This document shows, one piece after another, positions 27,729 to 39,864 of a DNA stretch of 64,000 bases. The stretch lies in contig JASAMV010006591.1 in NCBI GenBank assembly GCA_030248065.1, forward strand, positions 1 through 64,000, in the 5' to 3' direction. The notes under the pieces were generated by a model, which did not search any database, was not told the DNA's origin, and saw nothing but the letters and a program-made list of their open reading frames with translations. Origin of the DNA: Rhynchonema sp. JSB1_4 (taxonomy: Eukaryota; Nematoda; Chromadorea; Monhysterida; Xyalidae). Every line of letters begins with the position of its first letter. Position 1 is the first letter of the stretch. Both the position numbers and the translations under genes were made by a program.

Positions 27729-29111
27729 ATGCACTACAACGTATAGTCCAACCACGAGCTCATGAGACGACTTTTTTAAAGCTTGCTTGGCCAGATTCAA
27801 AAATGCTCCGGTTACACGTGTTTCGAAAAGCAAAAGAAAGAGAATGGGCTGAGGGAGATGATGACAAGTCCCAGCTAGCTGACCTCAATTTGTTGCGTGC
27901 TTACGCGAACAGCAACGTCATTCAACACAGAAATGTTTTGGGAGTCAAAAGGGAATTTACGCACCGAGGTGGAGAGCGTGTTTTTACTAAATACGTGCGT
28001 TTCTCGTTCTTTCATTTCCGAAATACATGGAACCGGAACATTATTGGATCCGCACAAGCCAACTTCAAAAAAGCATAAATTTACTCACTGCTGCTGGACA
28101 GAACTGCAAAGATGTTAAAAAATGCCCCGAAGGTCAAAAGCAATCCCTGGTTGATTAGTTATTAAAACAAAACGTCTGTATGTATGTGAAGAACGCAATT
28201 GGTGACATGCGCGATGTGGTGAAGTAAACAAACGTTAGCTGGCTCGAAACCGCCCAGCTTCAATTCAGTGTTTCATGCCGTTAATTCATAACATTGGAAA
28301 GCGATACATTATAACCGCACGTGTAGTATTTTAACACCAGGAAGTCATAATCGAAGTGTAACGTCGCTGATTTATGACAGCATCTCATTGGCGAAAATTG
28401 CAATGAAACATGTCATGCGCAATTTTACAGTCACCAAATTTGTATATTGCCTTAGATCTCAACGCAGACCTGCTTGCCCAACGCCGAAGTTTACCATCGG
28501 TGTGAATCCAAGAGCCTCATGACGTTTCAAATGACAAAACATGTGAGACTGCGTATCTATAACTACACAGTACCAATGCTTGTGTTTGTTCACACACATG
28601 TGCGGTTGACTATCATTGATGTGTGCGCCAGTTAGTAGGTATCAATACACAGTTTTGGCCGTTAATTACTACACTCATCTACTGTATACCTACTGTAGAT
28701 CTAACTTTAGGGTATTATATATTATGCGTTTAGTCGACCATAATCGGCGGTCCTCCGGCTGCCTATGGCGCGTATAGCTGACTTTTTGGTGATCGATGAA
28801 ATCATGCATATGCCCCACATGAATGTTGCCGGCTCCACATCTATACTTCTAAAACAGGAAGACGTATGTAGGTATGTATGTATGTGTGTTTGTGGCCCCT
28901 CCCTCGGAAGGGCGGACGGGTCAATTTTCACGGATAGCTTTGGATATGCTAACGGGTCTTCGGGGGGGGGCGGCACGGGCGCGGCGCTGTAGCCGGGCCG
29001 TAGGCACGGGTCCCGACTAGTGAAGATGAAAAGTGAATACGAATACGGTTGTTGAGCCGTCTGCGTTTGCATGACCAAATGCGTTTGGCCGTGCCGTTGT
29101 CATGAACTGTG
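27729..29111. other. Intergenic, no gene recognised
   Basis: No supportable exon. The G-rich stretch near 28960-28990 lies just before a hAT-type element. Confidence 0.5.
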
Positions 29112-29719
29112 GTGTGCGGCAGGGTTGGAAAAAAGTTTTTGTTAAACAAGTCTCAAATTGGGGAAAATTTGACCAAATTTGAATGAAAAACGCGCAAAAG
29201 CGCAAAAAATGCAACTTTAGTTGACGTTGTGACTTGGTTTGCATCACTTATGAAGGGTGTTTACGTCATTTCGGTGCGATCCAACAGTCTGTGCTTGATA
29301 TGGACCGATCATTGTTGCTCTGTGGTATCAGACACAACAGTTTGTGGTCCAATAAGCAAGATTTACTCATAAACAACACAGGATTCAGACAATAAGCAGC
29401 AGAAACACATGTCGGACAATGTACCACGTATAGGTGCATGCATACTGTGTCTCGTGTATCACGGGAAGGTATGATAACATCATTTGGGGCATCTTAGTAC
29501 GAAATACATGCCCCAAAAGTGATTATGTGAAGAAAAGTTTTCGACCCTTGAGAAAAAATGACAAAAACGAACCCCAAAAGGCCATTTTTGGACGTTTTAG
29601 AACATTTTGTCCCCCCGAAAAATTGTAAAAAAAATTTTTTTAAATTAAACAAAATTTTTTCAAGAACCTTTTTTTAAATTTTTTTAGAAGAAAATTTTTG
29701 GCCCAATCCTGGTGTGCGG
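29112..29719. mobile_element. hAT-type MITE, copy 2, with perfect 8-bp target duplication
   Basis: The element spans 29120-29711 (592 bp). It starts CAGGGTTGGAAAAAAG and ends TTTTTGGCCCAATCCTG, and is flanked by GTGTGCGG on both sides (29112-29119 and 29712-29719). The termini resemble those of the 20.0 kb element, and the A/T-run interior is also alike. No transposase was seen. Confidence 0.93.
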
Positions 29720-30085
29720 TGGGTGATCACCTGCGCCGCTGGGGCCACTTATAGCCCATCAGCACTGTAGGCAGTTATATTGTTTGCTATCAAATAACTG
29801 CTACAGTTTTATAGTTAATTAATGCTGCTGATTCTCCTTACGACTGGTTCTTTCCATTTAACGAAGCGCAGTCAAAGAATGTGGTCGTTTCTGCGCGTTC
29901 ACACAAAGCGCAAATGAAGTGACTAGTTTTTGCAATTCTTAAATCATTTTAACGTGATGCTCTGCTGTTGTATAAATGTTGTGCACTCTGTGCGAAACAG
30001 CTTGAATTATTATGTTTCTATGAGCTACAACATAATAAAATGTTATTTTACTAAAGTATAGTTTTATTTTATTACTGTCATGCGG

Positions 30086-30341
30086 TATAGGGTGGTCCAA
30101 AAGTATAGTTGCACTAGGTTAAAGATGATGCACTAGACTTGAATTGTGCTGGAAGTCGAAACCACGGACTTGGGTCACAGGTGATCAGACTGATCAGGAC
30201 TGAAAAATAAAACGGATAGTCGGACGCCCGTGTCCGAAATTAACTTCTGGGTACCATCTTTTAGCTCGTTTGAAGCCGATTTGTACATGCATAGTATCCA
30301 GTCGATCATCTTTAACCTAGTCTTTTTTGGACCGCCCTGTA
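30086..30341. mobile_element. mariner-type MITE, 252 bp
   Basis: The inverted termini TAGGGTGGTCCAAAAG and CTTTTTTGGACCGCCCTG continue into a second matched block, CTAGGTTAAAGATGAT and ATCATCTTTAACCTAG. TA flanks both ends (30086-30087 and 30340-30341). AGGG-GGTCCAAAA termini and TA targets are typical of mariner/Tc1 elements. There is no transposase frame. Confidence 0.88.
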
Positions 30342-32573
30342 CAAAGCCAACAGACTTGCTTTGACACCCTGCGTCAATTAAGCACAGTTGGTTGATTACT
30401 GTTCAAATCAGTTAAAACCAACGCATGTAACAAAAATGCATTTGTCAAAGAAATTATCCGGAGCCTTTAATTGAATAATCAGGCACTCTGAGCAATAAGA
30501 TTGTGTTGCTGTCCTAATCCGACAGCTTCAGAGCAAGCGCAACCAAAAGTTAAAATAATAACTGGCAAATAACCGTATTAAACACGCTTCTCCGACTTCT
30601 TTATACTTTTACAACCACAGGTGCTGTGAAACGGGAATGACTACGACACAATTTACGCTACTATGACTATACGCATTGAGCACGCGGCTGAAAAGACAAT
30701 GCCCGTAAAACGCTGCTACATCTTGCAAATTTAATGTCCACGTGTAGACGAATTAACAATTGAAAGTACATTTATACAGTCTGCTATAAACGAACGAAGC
30801 GTAATTTTTACGAATTTTTTGTCAGCTACGCATATGCGCTCGTGCACGCGTACGCACAGTGTTCCATAGAAACAAAACAAAATCAAATACTTATTTTTTG
30901 AAAAATCAGATTCGGTGTCTGTTCTACGTACTTTTCCAGAACTTGAGCAACAGAAGCAAACCATGAAGTATAACTGCAATTGTTACCTGCAATGTTGTGA
31001 AAGGCAGCAGTTCATTATGTGTGTGGCCATGTATACTTTAATGTTTTTTGCAAGCTGCATTATTAAAATTATTCCCTGCCGTATAGTTGAACTAGTTGAG
31101 TGGCAATATTCACATTACACAGTTAATGCACGCTATATGGGGCTAAATTCTGAAAAGCGCACCATTAATATAACCCCAAAAACATGGCGCGCGCCCACGC
31201 GCGTGGCGCGCGTCCCGCGGTGCGTGGTGCTCGTTGTTGAGTGCTGTATTGTCATATTGATATATCATGTTTAGGCGTGCGGTGACGCGTGTCACACGCG
31301 GTTCCACGTGAAATGGTCCACATAAAACAATCGTCACTGTAGCAATGTAACTGCACTGCTTTTAAGATGCCTCTCATAGTAATGTGGATTGTTAAATAGG
31401 TTGGCACCGTGGGCGCATTTGATTTATATAGCATTTCGAAAAATGTTTGAGTTTTTCATTAATTATCAATATTATAAATTAAAAACCTTGGGCAGTTAAA
31501 AGTCTGGCACTTGATCCGTGAAAAATGTTCTGGTCTGGAAGTTTTTGCGCGGTTTTTTTGAACCTTTGTTTCATGTTTAGTGCCATATCCGATTTGAGAA
31601 AGTACATGAACTTCAGCAAACTCAACACGTAATGTTTTCATGAACAGTGCATGTTGTGAATGCAACACTTTATTTACTGCACAACCACTCAATGCTTGTT
31701 TTAGTTAGTATTGCTCCTCTTTTGGATAAAATCGTTTCGCAAAGCGCCTGAGGCTACAGTGCATTTTTGACAAGGACATTACTCAAACTCATTCTCTGCC
31801 AATTCAAGTTAACGAACTTCTTCACACCAAGTTTTCAACGAAAAACTTTTACGAGGATTTTACTGCCAATTAAATGAACTAACAGAAGCGGTACTTTAGG
31901 TCCACTGCTATTCACAATCGAAGTTTCGCGGAAGAAGTAAAAAACACTCAACGAATTAATTCTCTGTGTAGTTGACACTACTTTTTTACCCGGAAGTATT
32001 ATTTTATCGCTTGCACAATGATGTGTAATAAAATGGTAATGACTTTGAAATACTGCTTTTATCATTGTGTTAACAACTGCGGTTCATTTGAAAGACACAA
32101 GACCACCCTGTTTCAATTCAAAGGCTGGAACCCTTGAGTTCCTTCACAAAATACGCCTTAAACTCGGAGGGTCAGCTTATCAGACGTCGATCGTGTCCCT
32201 CCTGCTTTACACTTCAGAAAGAAGTTACATGTGGAACTTAATAAGCTGAAAATTACTTACTCTCATTTTTAGTGCATCAAGATTCACCCACACACAGTGC
32301 ATCATGATCACCAAACCACTGAACAAACCAGTTTTGATCGTTGCTTCGTCTGTGCTCGGTCCAATAATTGAATTACCTAGATGAAACAGTTTGATGAAAC
32401 TTTTCAGTGTCATTCAATTAACCGCAAATGTTAACTCAAAACTCAAAGTTGTTCGTATAGTGTTTGTCATCAATAATGTTTGTGTCTTGACATTTCAGTC
32501 AGATGTTCGTGTTTCACATACGGTTACGTTGCCACAATTTTAGGGTACACAAGTTAAATTCAGCTGCATCATT
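30342..32573. other. Intergenic before MAM-like gene 1
   Basis: About 2.2 kb. A CG-rich self-complementary patch (GGCGCGCGCCCACGCGCGTG) lies near 31187-31215. No gene could be supported. Confidence 0.5.
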
Positions 32574-35500
32574 ATGGGTCGTTGGCTACTCGCTGCGTTG
32601 TGCCTGATGGTCTGGAGCCGCGTCGGTAAGTGTACCGGGCTTTTTGACATGCCATGAAATTTTATGCATTTCTGCGCTGTTAACCATCGTACGAGCCTAT
32701 CACTCCAACAAGTCTATTCCGAACCAAAACCGAACATATGTAATGTTTCACAGGCTTGGCATGCCACGGACGAACTGAACAGGTTCAGGTCACTGGTGAA
32801 CCCTATACGCCGTACCCAGCCGTGGATTATCCGGAGGACCCATCTAGTGGTGGAAACCCACTTCAGAGTTAGTGATGTTGCATGGATGGGAAACACGTTG
32901 CAGAAACAACATTTGATTTGAGCGTCACTCGATCTGTAGATTTCGTTGCTATATATACTTTGTACATGGCAGCCAACAATACTAATCGAATTCAATACCA
33001 TGCATATTTAACCACGATTATTTGTTTCAGCTAAAATGGGTCTCGAGGTTCAAGACTTTGCACCGTATGACGAATCAGGTTCGTGCACGATCGCCTTTCG
33101 ATATATGGAGATAATTCCCATAAATGAGGAATTGAAAGGCAGTTTACGACCCATCTGAACATTCCAGTTTACAACCGTGACCCTCAACACATGGCGCAAT
33201 CGTCGGAAGATCTGTCATGTTACTTCGATCGTCCCTGTTGCTGGAGAAACGAGCAACCCCCGGTTGACGCCCTTGAATGGCGCACAGGCCTTGGCCGACC
33301 CAACCCCGAAAACTTCGCTGAATATTTCTACCCGAAAGACCCGCCGAGTAAGCTTCATAGGGGCGTCGATGTTTTCACACAAAATTCAGAATCATACAAT
33401 AAAAATTGCAAGAATGTTGTCGTTTAATAGCGATTGAAACATCATATTTCAGTCAGCAACTACCTCTTGACCGCCGGTCAAGGCGAGCCTCCACAGCGCG
33501 AGGCCCGTTTCGTGTCTTGCCACATCAACTGCACCAATGAGAACGTCAAAGTCAGCATCAAGTAAGTCTTCGGCTCTGTTCAAGTCTCCGCTATCTACCA
33601 TACGACGAACAGCTGAAAGCCTTTGTAACAATTCATCGTTACCTGGGAGTTACTTTTGGTCACGGCATCTATTTACACACGTCAGCAGTCCCCCTTAGCA
33701 CTGGGAGTCATTTGTACAAACAGACACCGATTTGCTTTCCCCGACACGATTACTTTGACTCATTCTCTGTCACATTCAGGTTCATATCTAACTTTACCCT
33801 CATGGAAATCTTACGGACCGGAACGTGTTGAACTTGACGGTGCCGATTACTTACCACGACGGTATCATACGAAGCTCAAGTGCAAGTTTTGCACAATAAC
33901 ATTTGAGGTATTGGAAAACACCGGAAGCGGCCATCCGCGTGTGCCAGATGAACAACCAACGACGGGCGAAGCGTCACGGCAGCACGTCACTCGTCAACTG
34001 CGTTGAGATGGACAGACGCGCGGCACATACGTCGCAGACGGTGATCATGCCCGGACAAAAGGAGCCATTCAGCGTAGGTCAACCGTTCAATTGATTTCAT
34101 CTGGAACATAATCTTCCAGAAACCACTGAGAAGAGTAGATTAGTGACGCTTCACGGCCAGATTTGAGAGAGAGACTCACAGCAGGAAAGCTACAGTGTAT
34201 GTAACTACCGTAACCCAGCTACCGTAACCCATCGCACAGATTGTGGTCGTCGCGTCGAACATGATCGAAGACGACGGCAGTTTCGTGGCCATCGACGATC
34301 TACAGGTGGACTTCGAGCCGTGTCCCCCACCCACGACGACAACCATCGCCACAACCACACAAGCGGCCACCACACACACGCACACGCACACGCACGAGTT
34401 AGTTGGGTTTGATCGGCTGTTATTGCCACTACCTGTTGTGGTGAATCGTCAAGAAATTGGGATTCCATCCGAGCGCTGATCTGATCTCAACTGAAAAGTC
34501 GATGTCAGATCCAGGAACTGCTTCAAAGCGCGTTCTGACAAAGCTTCAAGCACAATCACCGCGTCGTTTCCGTTTTCAGTCCTCACTGCAACACTGCGCC
34601 CGTTCCTGTTCTGTCTCTTTCTGACGTTCAAATTCGTTTCCGCCAGCTAACATAAATAGCTGATTCTTGACCTAAAGTTTAACACCATATCTATCGTGTA
34701 AACTTTTCTTTCACACGATCTAATGTTTCAGCCCTCCAGTCACAGGCATTGATCACGATCACGCGCACGCCCATATGGATCAGCATCAGTCAGTGACTCG
34801 AAACTGTATTTTTGAAAGCGCAAAAATCTGGATATTCGGCTGTCTATATCTTTCAGGCACGGCGGCGCAGGACATACACATTCGCATACGCACACGCATA
34901 GGTGATAGGTTCTTCTTTGAATCTTTTGGTGTCTGTGTGAAACGCGGGCCAGCCAGAACTAATTAACGCCAAGCTGTATATTTCTCGCGCAACTGTTTGC
35001 CAATTTGTGACCTGCCAGTTTTTAAAATGTCGAGGGTTTGGCATTTTTGTACGTCGGGGTGTCTGCGGGATGGGAGCCAGAGACTTTGTGTTGCGGAACT
35101 TCGAACTGCAATGAAGCGGTTGTATGATGCATGTTTATGTTTTTTTGATGTGGTTTGGTGAAGGAAATCAACATATCGTGGAGGAAGATTATGCTATTTT
35201 TCCCTGCTGGTTTACTTTTTATGCCTGAGGCATGTCTGACATTATTTGGTACAGCATGCGCATGTGTGGTACCCATGAGGTCACTTGACGTACTGTTTAC
35301 CTAAACTTAACTTATTAAGCAAAGTTTCAGACAACCAACCACTGTGGCGACCACCACAACCACTACGATCAACCCACTGACCGACCCGTGCAATCGAGTC
35401 GTCTGCCGCAGTACGCGCTAGTTTTTCACATTCATTTCGGTTCTTTTTTTAGCTCAAGGGTCAATTTATGTAATTTATGTCTGCGACTACTCTCTTTGTT

Positions 35501-37069
35501 ACGCCACATTAGGAATTATTCGGCAAAAAACTGGGGCCTATAAAAAATCAACGGACAATCTCATGGACCAAAGATGTTTTCCACTTGAGCAACATGTTCA
35601 TTTTCCCGCAGAAAGCGCGGTTTATATTTGCAAAATCGAATGTTTCCGCTGCGGAAATCAAAACCTGGGCTACGACAGTTATACAAGCAGATATCGCAAG
35701 CTAGTGTATTCGGTGTCAGTACAAGCAAAAACCTTTAGTTTTACCCCAATCCAAGGAATTCACTAATTTTTGCGAAGCCAGCCCCCTGCAGGTTACAGCC
35801 ACCCCCTCATATGTTTGCACGGGCCAGGTTCCGTCATTTGATTTTCTCACAGGCAATACAATACGCCTTACTTTGTCACGCAAAGTGCAAGAAGAAAAAC
35901 CAAAACCAAAGTTGAAAAGCTGGAACACTGCTAAATTCTGCAGACCCGGTGGTGACGCCATGTGAATGGAAGGACATTTCGTCATTGTACCCAGTGCACG
36001 CGGGTGCCGATGTGGCCAACGAGCCGTTCGTGGTCGTCGATGGCGGACGATTCCATGTTGGATTTTTCATATTTGTTAATCTTTCGCTTAAAATGAGAGA
36101 ATTAGAAAAAATTTTTAGTTGAGTTAAAATATTTAATGAATTGACAAAAATGGCGACTAGGTAGAAGTATTCTTACCTGTTTCAGAACTACGTCACCGGT
36201 GTGCGTATGGGAAGTACGTCTCCGATAAGCGGATGCTTTTTAATTGTTCTGAATCATTTTAGATACATGCGAATATCGCAAATATTTTAAATAAGGCAAA
36301 AACTAATCAGAATTCGGCCCGGCTGATCGTTACATCGCCACCTACCTGCACCCGAAAGAGAGTGCCGGTCTGGACAGTGGTCCTCTGGTCGTTGATGGCC
36401 CTCGTGTGCTCCGGTTCGACGTCTATGAGGCGGTGCAGGGCATGAGCGTTCGGGTTAGTTTGACCTCCAATCCAACTGCGAAACCCCTAACTTTCCGTGT
36501 CTTACGAAACGATGTTTCACGTGCAGGTATGTCTGGAGAACGTGAACAACTGCCGATACGTTAGTCCAAAAGACGTGACCCCTGCAGACCTGGCGTGGCA
36601 CACGCACAACGTGCTCATCCCTACCAACACCAGACAGGTTAGACCGCACGGGGTCGTGACCCAACCTATAAATGGAAATGATTTTGTTTGTTAACTGTGT
36701 TCGGAGGCAGAACGCGTGATCTCGTTTCGACAATGTCACAGAGGAGCGCTATCATTGTTTGGTACTTGTGCTAGAGCTTCATGTGGTGAAAGTTTTGTAA
36801 TCCGGATACTGTGCGATCATTTTTTAGTACGGTTTGAGATGGTGGATGTACCTACGGTATAAAGTAAAGATGGAATTGTAGTTAAGTTGGATGTATCGGT
36901 TTCGTTGCAGATTCTGATCTTGGTCGCAAACGAAGGCAAGAACCAGGGCGCGGTTGGCATCGACAACATTTTGTGGCTGGCCCCATTCGAACCAAACCCG
37001 AGGGAGTTTGACCTGGCCGCCGACACCGTTTGCAGACCAGGCGGTGGTGGCGGAATTACTGATTTTTAA
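32574..37069 (+). CDS. Secreted double-MAM-like protein, paralog 1
   Basis: Fifteen exons join in phase to 520 codons: 32574-32625, 32754-32867, 33031-33078, 33168-33347, 33453-33561, 33908-34073, 34240-34397, 34732-34788, 34857-34901, 35331-35410, 35944-36056, 36186-36213, 36311-36453, 36527-36637, 36911-37069. Order: signal peptide, acidic propeptide-like exon, short VQDFAPYDES exon, first MAM-like unit (CYFDRPCCWRNE, NYLLTA, ARFVSC, YWKTPEAAIRVCQ, DGSFVAIDDLQVDF), linker, second unit (TPCEW, VVDGGRFH, YVTGVRMG, DRYIATYLHPKE, VCLENVNNC, NQGAVGIDNILW). The linker is unusual: Thr-rich and then His-rich (THTHTHTH, DHDHAHAH, HTHSHTHTH), spread over three exons, and could bind metal. I know this architecture from nematode extracellular-matrix proteins. 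The role is probably adhesive or cuticle-related, but the exact function is unknown. First of three tandem paralogs. Confidence 0.87.
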
Positions 37070-37400
37070 ACCATCGGTGAAACATCACCGTTTTAAATTT
37101 GCATTATAGCGAGGGCATAGTCTTGCTCGACCTTCGATGTCCGAGGCATATTTGGGAATCATGCTCGCTGAATTTGTTCAATAATGGATCTTCTCATTTT
37201 TTTGCACTCTTATATATCATGAATCCCTTTCCTGTGACTGTGAGTTCGATGTTTTAGCATGTGTGTGTCCTAGGGTATTTTATCAGTCAAATGTTTTTTT
37301 TACTAATTGTGTTTCAATTATTCCTCACATGTATTTGCTTCAATTTGGTTTCACAATTAATATTCATCGCTAGCACACCAGCTTCATTGCAGTTTAAAAC

Positions 37401-37406
37401 AATAAA
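37401..37406 (+). terminator. Poly(A) signal candidate of MAM-like gene 1
   Basis: AATAAA lies 330 bases after the stop codon in AT-rich sequence. One TGAAACATCA copy lies 8 bases after the stop, at 37078-37087. Confidence 0.5.
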
Positions 37407-38810
37407 ACGTTTGTGTTAAGGTGGTGCTTGCTTCATTTGGCAACTTATGTACAATACCAGGAAAGATAACAATGATGATTGTTTTGCATTATCAACAAGC
37501 CAACAGCATGCAATCGAAAAATAAATAAAAGGTTAACCCACAAAACGACGTTCATGTTTTGACGTGTCACGTAATTGTGTGTCTAGGTACACTTTAGGAC
37601 AACTGAATTATTACTGAAAGTCACTACAACGTAGCACAGGCAAACGCGCTCCAATTTTTAAAGCAAGATTCTCAAATATTGATCAGTGACTACACTACAC
37701 CTGTATGTACAGACGAGTTAAAATGCTCCTGACAGTATGCTCCTGCTAAAATTATTATGCCCATCCTGAGCCCAAAAACATTGAACAGGAAGTTCTAGCT
37801 TACCAGGTGCAATACTTATAAAAAAATCAAGCGGTCTCCTTCTCACCAGGCTGATGAATCGCTCGCAACGATGAGGGGGAAGTGTATAATTACATCTATA
37901 GTTTGACTACAACTACATAAAACCTTAATTTTATGCAAATGACCTTGGAAACTAACGTAACAGTGCCTTAGAGCGCAGATGTCGTAGTTTTTCATTTTAT
38001 GACTCCGCTTAGAGCAGTGCATGTGTCATTGGCGAAAGTGAACCATGCACATCCAGATTTCAGAGTGTGCTGTGCACTCACTAACATTGATGGTTCGGCT
38101 TGGATGGTTCGGATCTATTGATCAGAGCTGAAAGCACCCTGCTGAAGTCTTCGGAACGCTCAAATGATCATTATTGGAGGAAATCGCGCTGACAACAAAC
38201 TGTGTCTTACGAAGTGAAATCGTCGGTGGCATGGTAAAACCAGTAGTGACAAACCACTGCTCTTCACGTGCATGCGCAATCATGTATGCGGATATGTATG
38301 CACGGTTCTACAGGTGCAGGCGTGCCATGCGAACTAGTTACGCTTGCCAACTTTTATGAATGAAGCCCATCCGTAGGGAACATGTTTTTTTGTGAAACGG
38401 CGGGGGTAAAGTAAGCCAACCTTCCAACATGGGCTAATTTCTTTTTTACAATGTTGCTTGTCTTTTGTCTTTCTGAGGGCAGAATTAAAACGAAGGGCAT
38501 CAACAAGCTCTGATAAGCGTGGTTAAACGGCTACTTTGGCACTGACCACTTGGTCAAAAGGCGACTTCGGGTACCATCATTTGTCGGAGATCAAAACTAA
38601 TAGGTATACCCTGCGACGGTTATGAATCCATGTACCTTTAAGTTACGGAAACGTGTGTGACACTTGAGAGAGCCCTTCACGGACAAAAAAGTAGGCGACA
38701 AGACGGTTGGTCTGGAGTTGCGTGCGGCTAAATTTAGCGTGAAGTGCCTCCAAAAAATTAAGCGTGTGCTGAACCGGGACCGCGAACCAGAACCCACAAT
38801 TTAACGGACG
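37407..38810. other. Intergenic, no gene recognised
   Basis: Unique AT-rich sequence up to the minisatellite. No exon could be supported. Confidence 0.5.
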
Positions 38811-38817
38811 ATGTTCT

Positions 38818-39595
38818 GTCCCAACTGTTTCGACACCCGCTGTTTCGACACCCACTGTTTTGACACCCGCTGTTTCGACACCCACTGTTTTGACACCCGC
38901 TGTTTCGACACAGACTGTTTTGACACCCGCGGTTTCGACATCCAATGTTTTGACACCCGCTGTTTCGACACCCACTGTTTTGACACCCGCGGTTTCGATA
39001 CCCACTGTTCTGACACTCGCTGTTTCGACACCCACTGTTTTGACACCCGCTGTTTCGACAACCCCACTGTTTTGACACCCGCTGTTTCGACACCCACTGT
39101 TTTGACACCCGCGGTTTCGACACCCAATGTTTTGACACCCGCTGCTTCGACACCCACTGTTTTGACACCCGCTGTTTCGACACCTACTGTTTTGACACCC
39201 GCTGCTTCGACACCCACTGTTTTGACATCCGCTGTTTCGACACCTACTGTTTTGACACCCGCTGTTTTGACACCCACTGTTTTGACACCCGCTGTTTTGA
39301 CACCCACTGTTTTGACACCCGCTGTTTTGACATTCACGGTTTCGACACCCACTGTTTTGACACCCGCTGTTTCGACACCCACTGTTTTGACACCCGCTGT
39401 TTTGACACCCAATGTTTTGACATCCGCGGTGTCGACAGGCACTGTTTTGACACCCGTTGTTTCAACACCCAATGTTTTGACACCCGCTGTTTCGACACCC
39501 GCTGTTTGGATACCCAATGTTTTGACACCCGCTGTTTCGACACCCGCTGTTTTGATACCCAATGTTTTGGCACCCGCTGTCTGTATCCCGAGGCT
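38818..39595. repeat. 30-bp minisatellite, about 25 copies
   Basis: The unit is ACACCCACTGTTTTGACACC plus CGCTGTTTCG, with variants AATGTTTTG, GCGGTTTCG and CATCCGCTG. Since 30 is a multiple of three and the unit lacks stops in several frames, long ORFs arise on both strands (305 codons on +, 253 on -). They encode repeats such as TPAVSTPTVL and GVKTVGVETA. There is no signal peptide, splice context or codon bias, so I do not call a gene. Confidence 0.95.
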
Positions 39596-39633
39596 ACAAA
39601 TTCCACACCAGCTGCTGTTTCCTGTCCGGATTC

Positions 39634-39864
39634 ATTGGGTGATATTTTCGAAACGGTGTAAAGGTGAGTTGGGTGTAAAGGTCGGTGTAAGCTCAATCGA
39701 AAGCTCGGTCGGTGTCAGCTCGGTGTAAACATGAAACGCTGCCTGCTGTTAACGTGGAATGTTTCATGTTTACACCGAGCTGACACCGACCGAGCTTTCG
39801 ACCGAGCTTACACCGACCTTTTCACCCAACTGAGCTTTACACCGTTTCGAAAATGCCACCCATT
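39634..39864. mobile_element. Foldback PIF/Harbinger-type MITE, copy 2 (empty-site version)
   Basis: The element spans 39637-39861 (225 bp), with ATT flanking both sides. It has the same termini and palindromic halves as the 27.3 kb element but no nested insert. It lies about 40 bases from the end of the minisatellite. Confidence 0.93.

Noticed and set aside
31180..31330. CG-rich palindromic patch as a mobile element end
   Set aside because: Self-complementarity is local (GGCGCGCGCC type) and no terminal repeats or duplications were found.
38818..39595. CRISPR-like regular repeat
   Set aside because: The units are contiguous 30-mers with no unique spacers, in an intron-rich animal genome.
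38811..39728. 305-codon ORF on + and 253-codon ORF on - across the minisatellite
   Set aside because: The frames stay open because the repeat unit is 30 bases without stops. There is no signal, splice context or non-repeat coding part.
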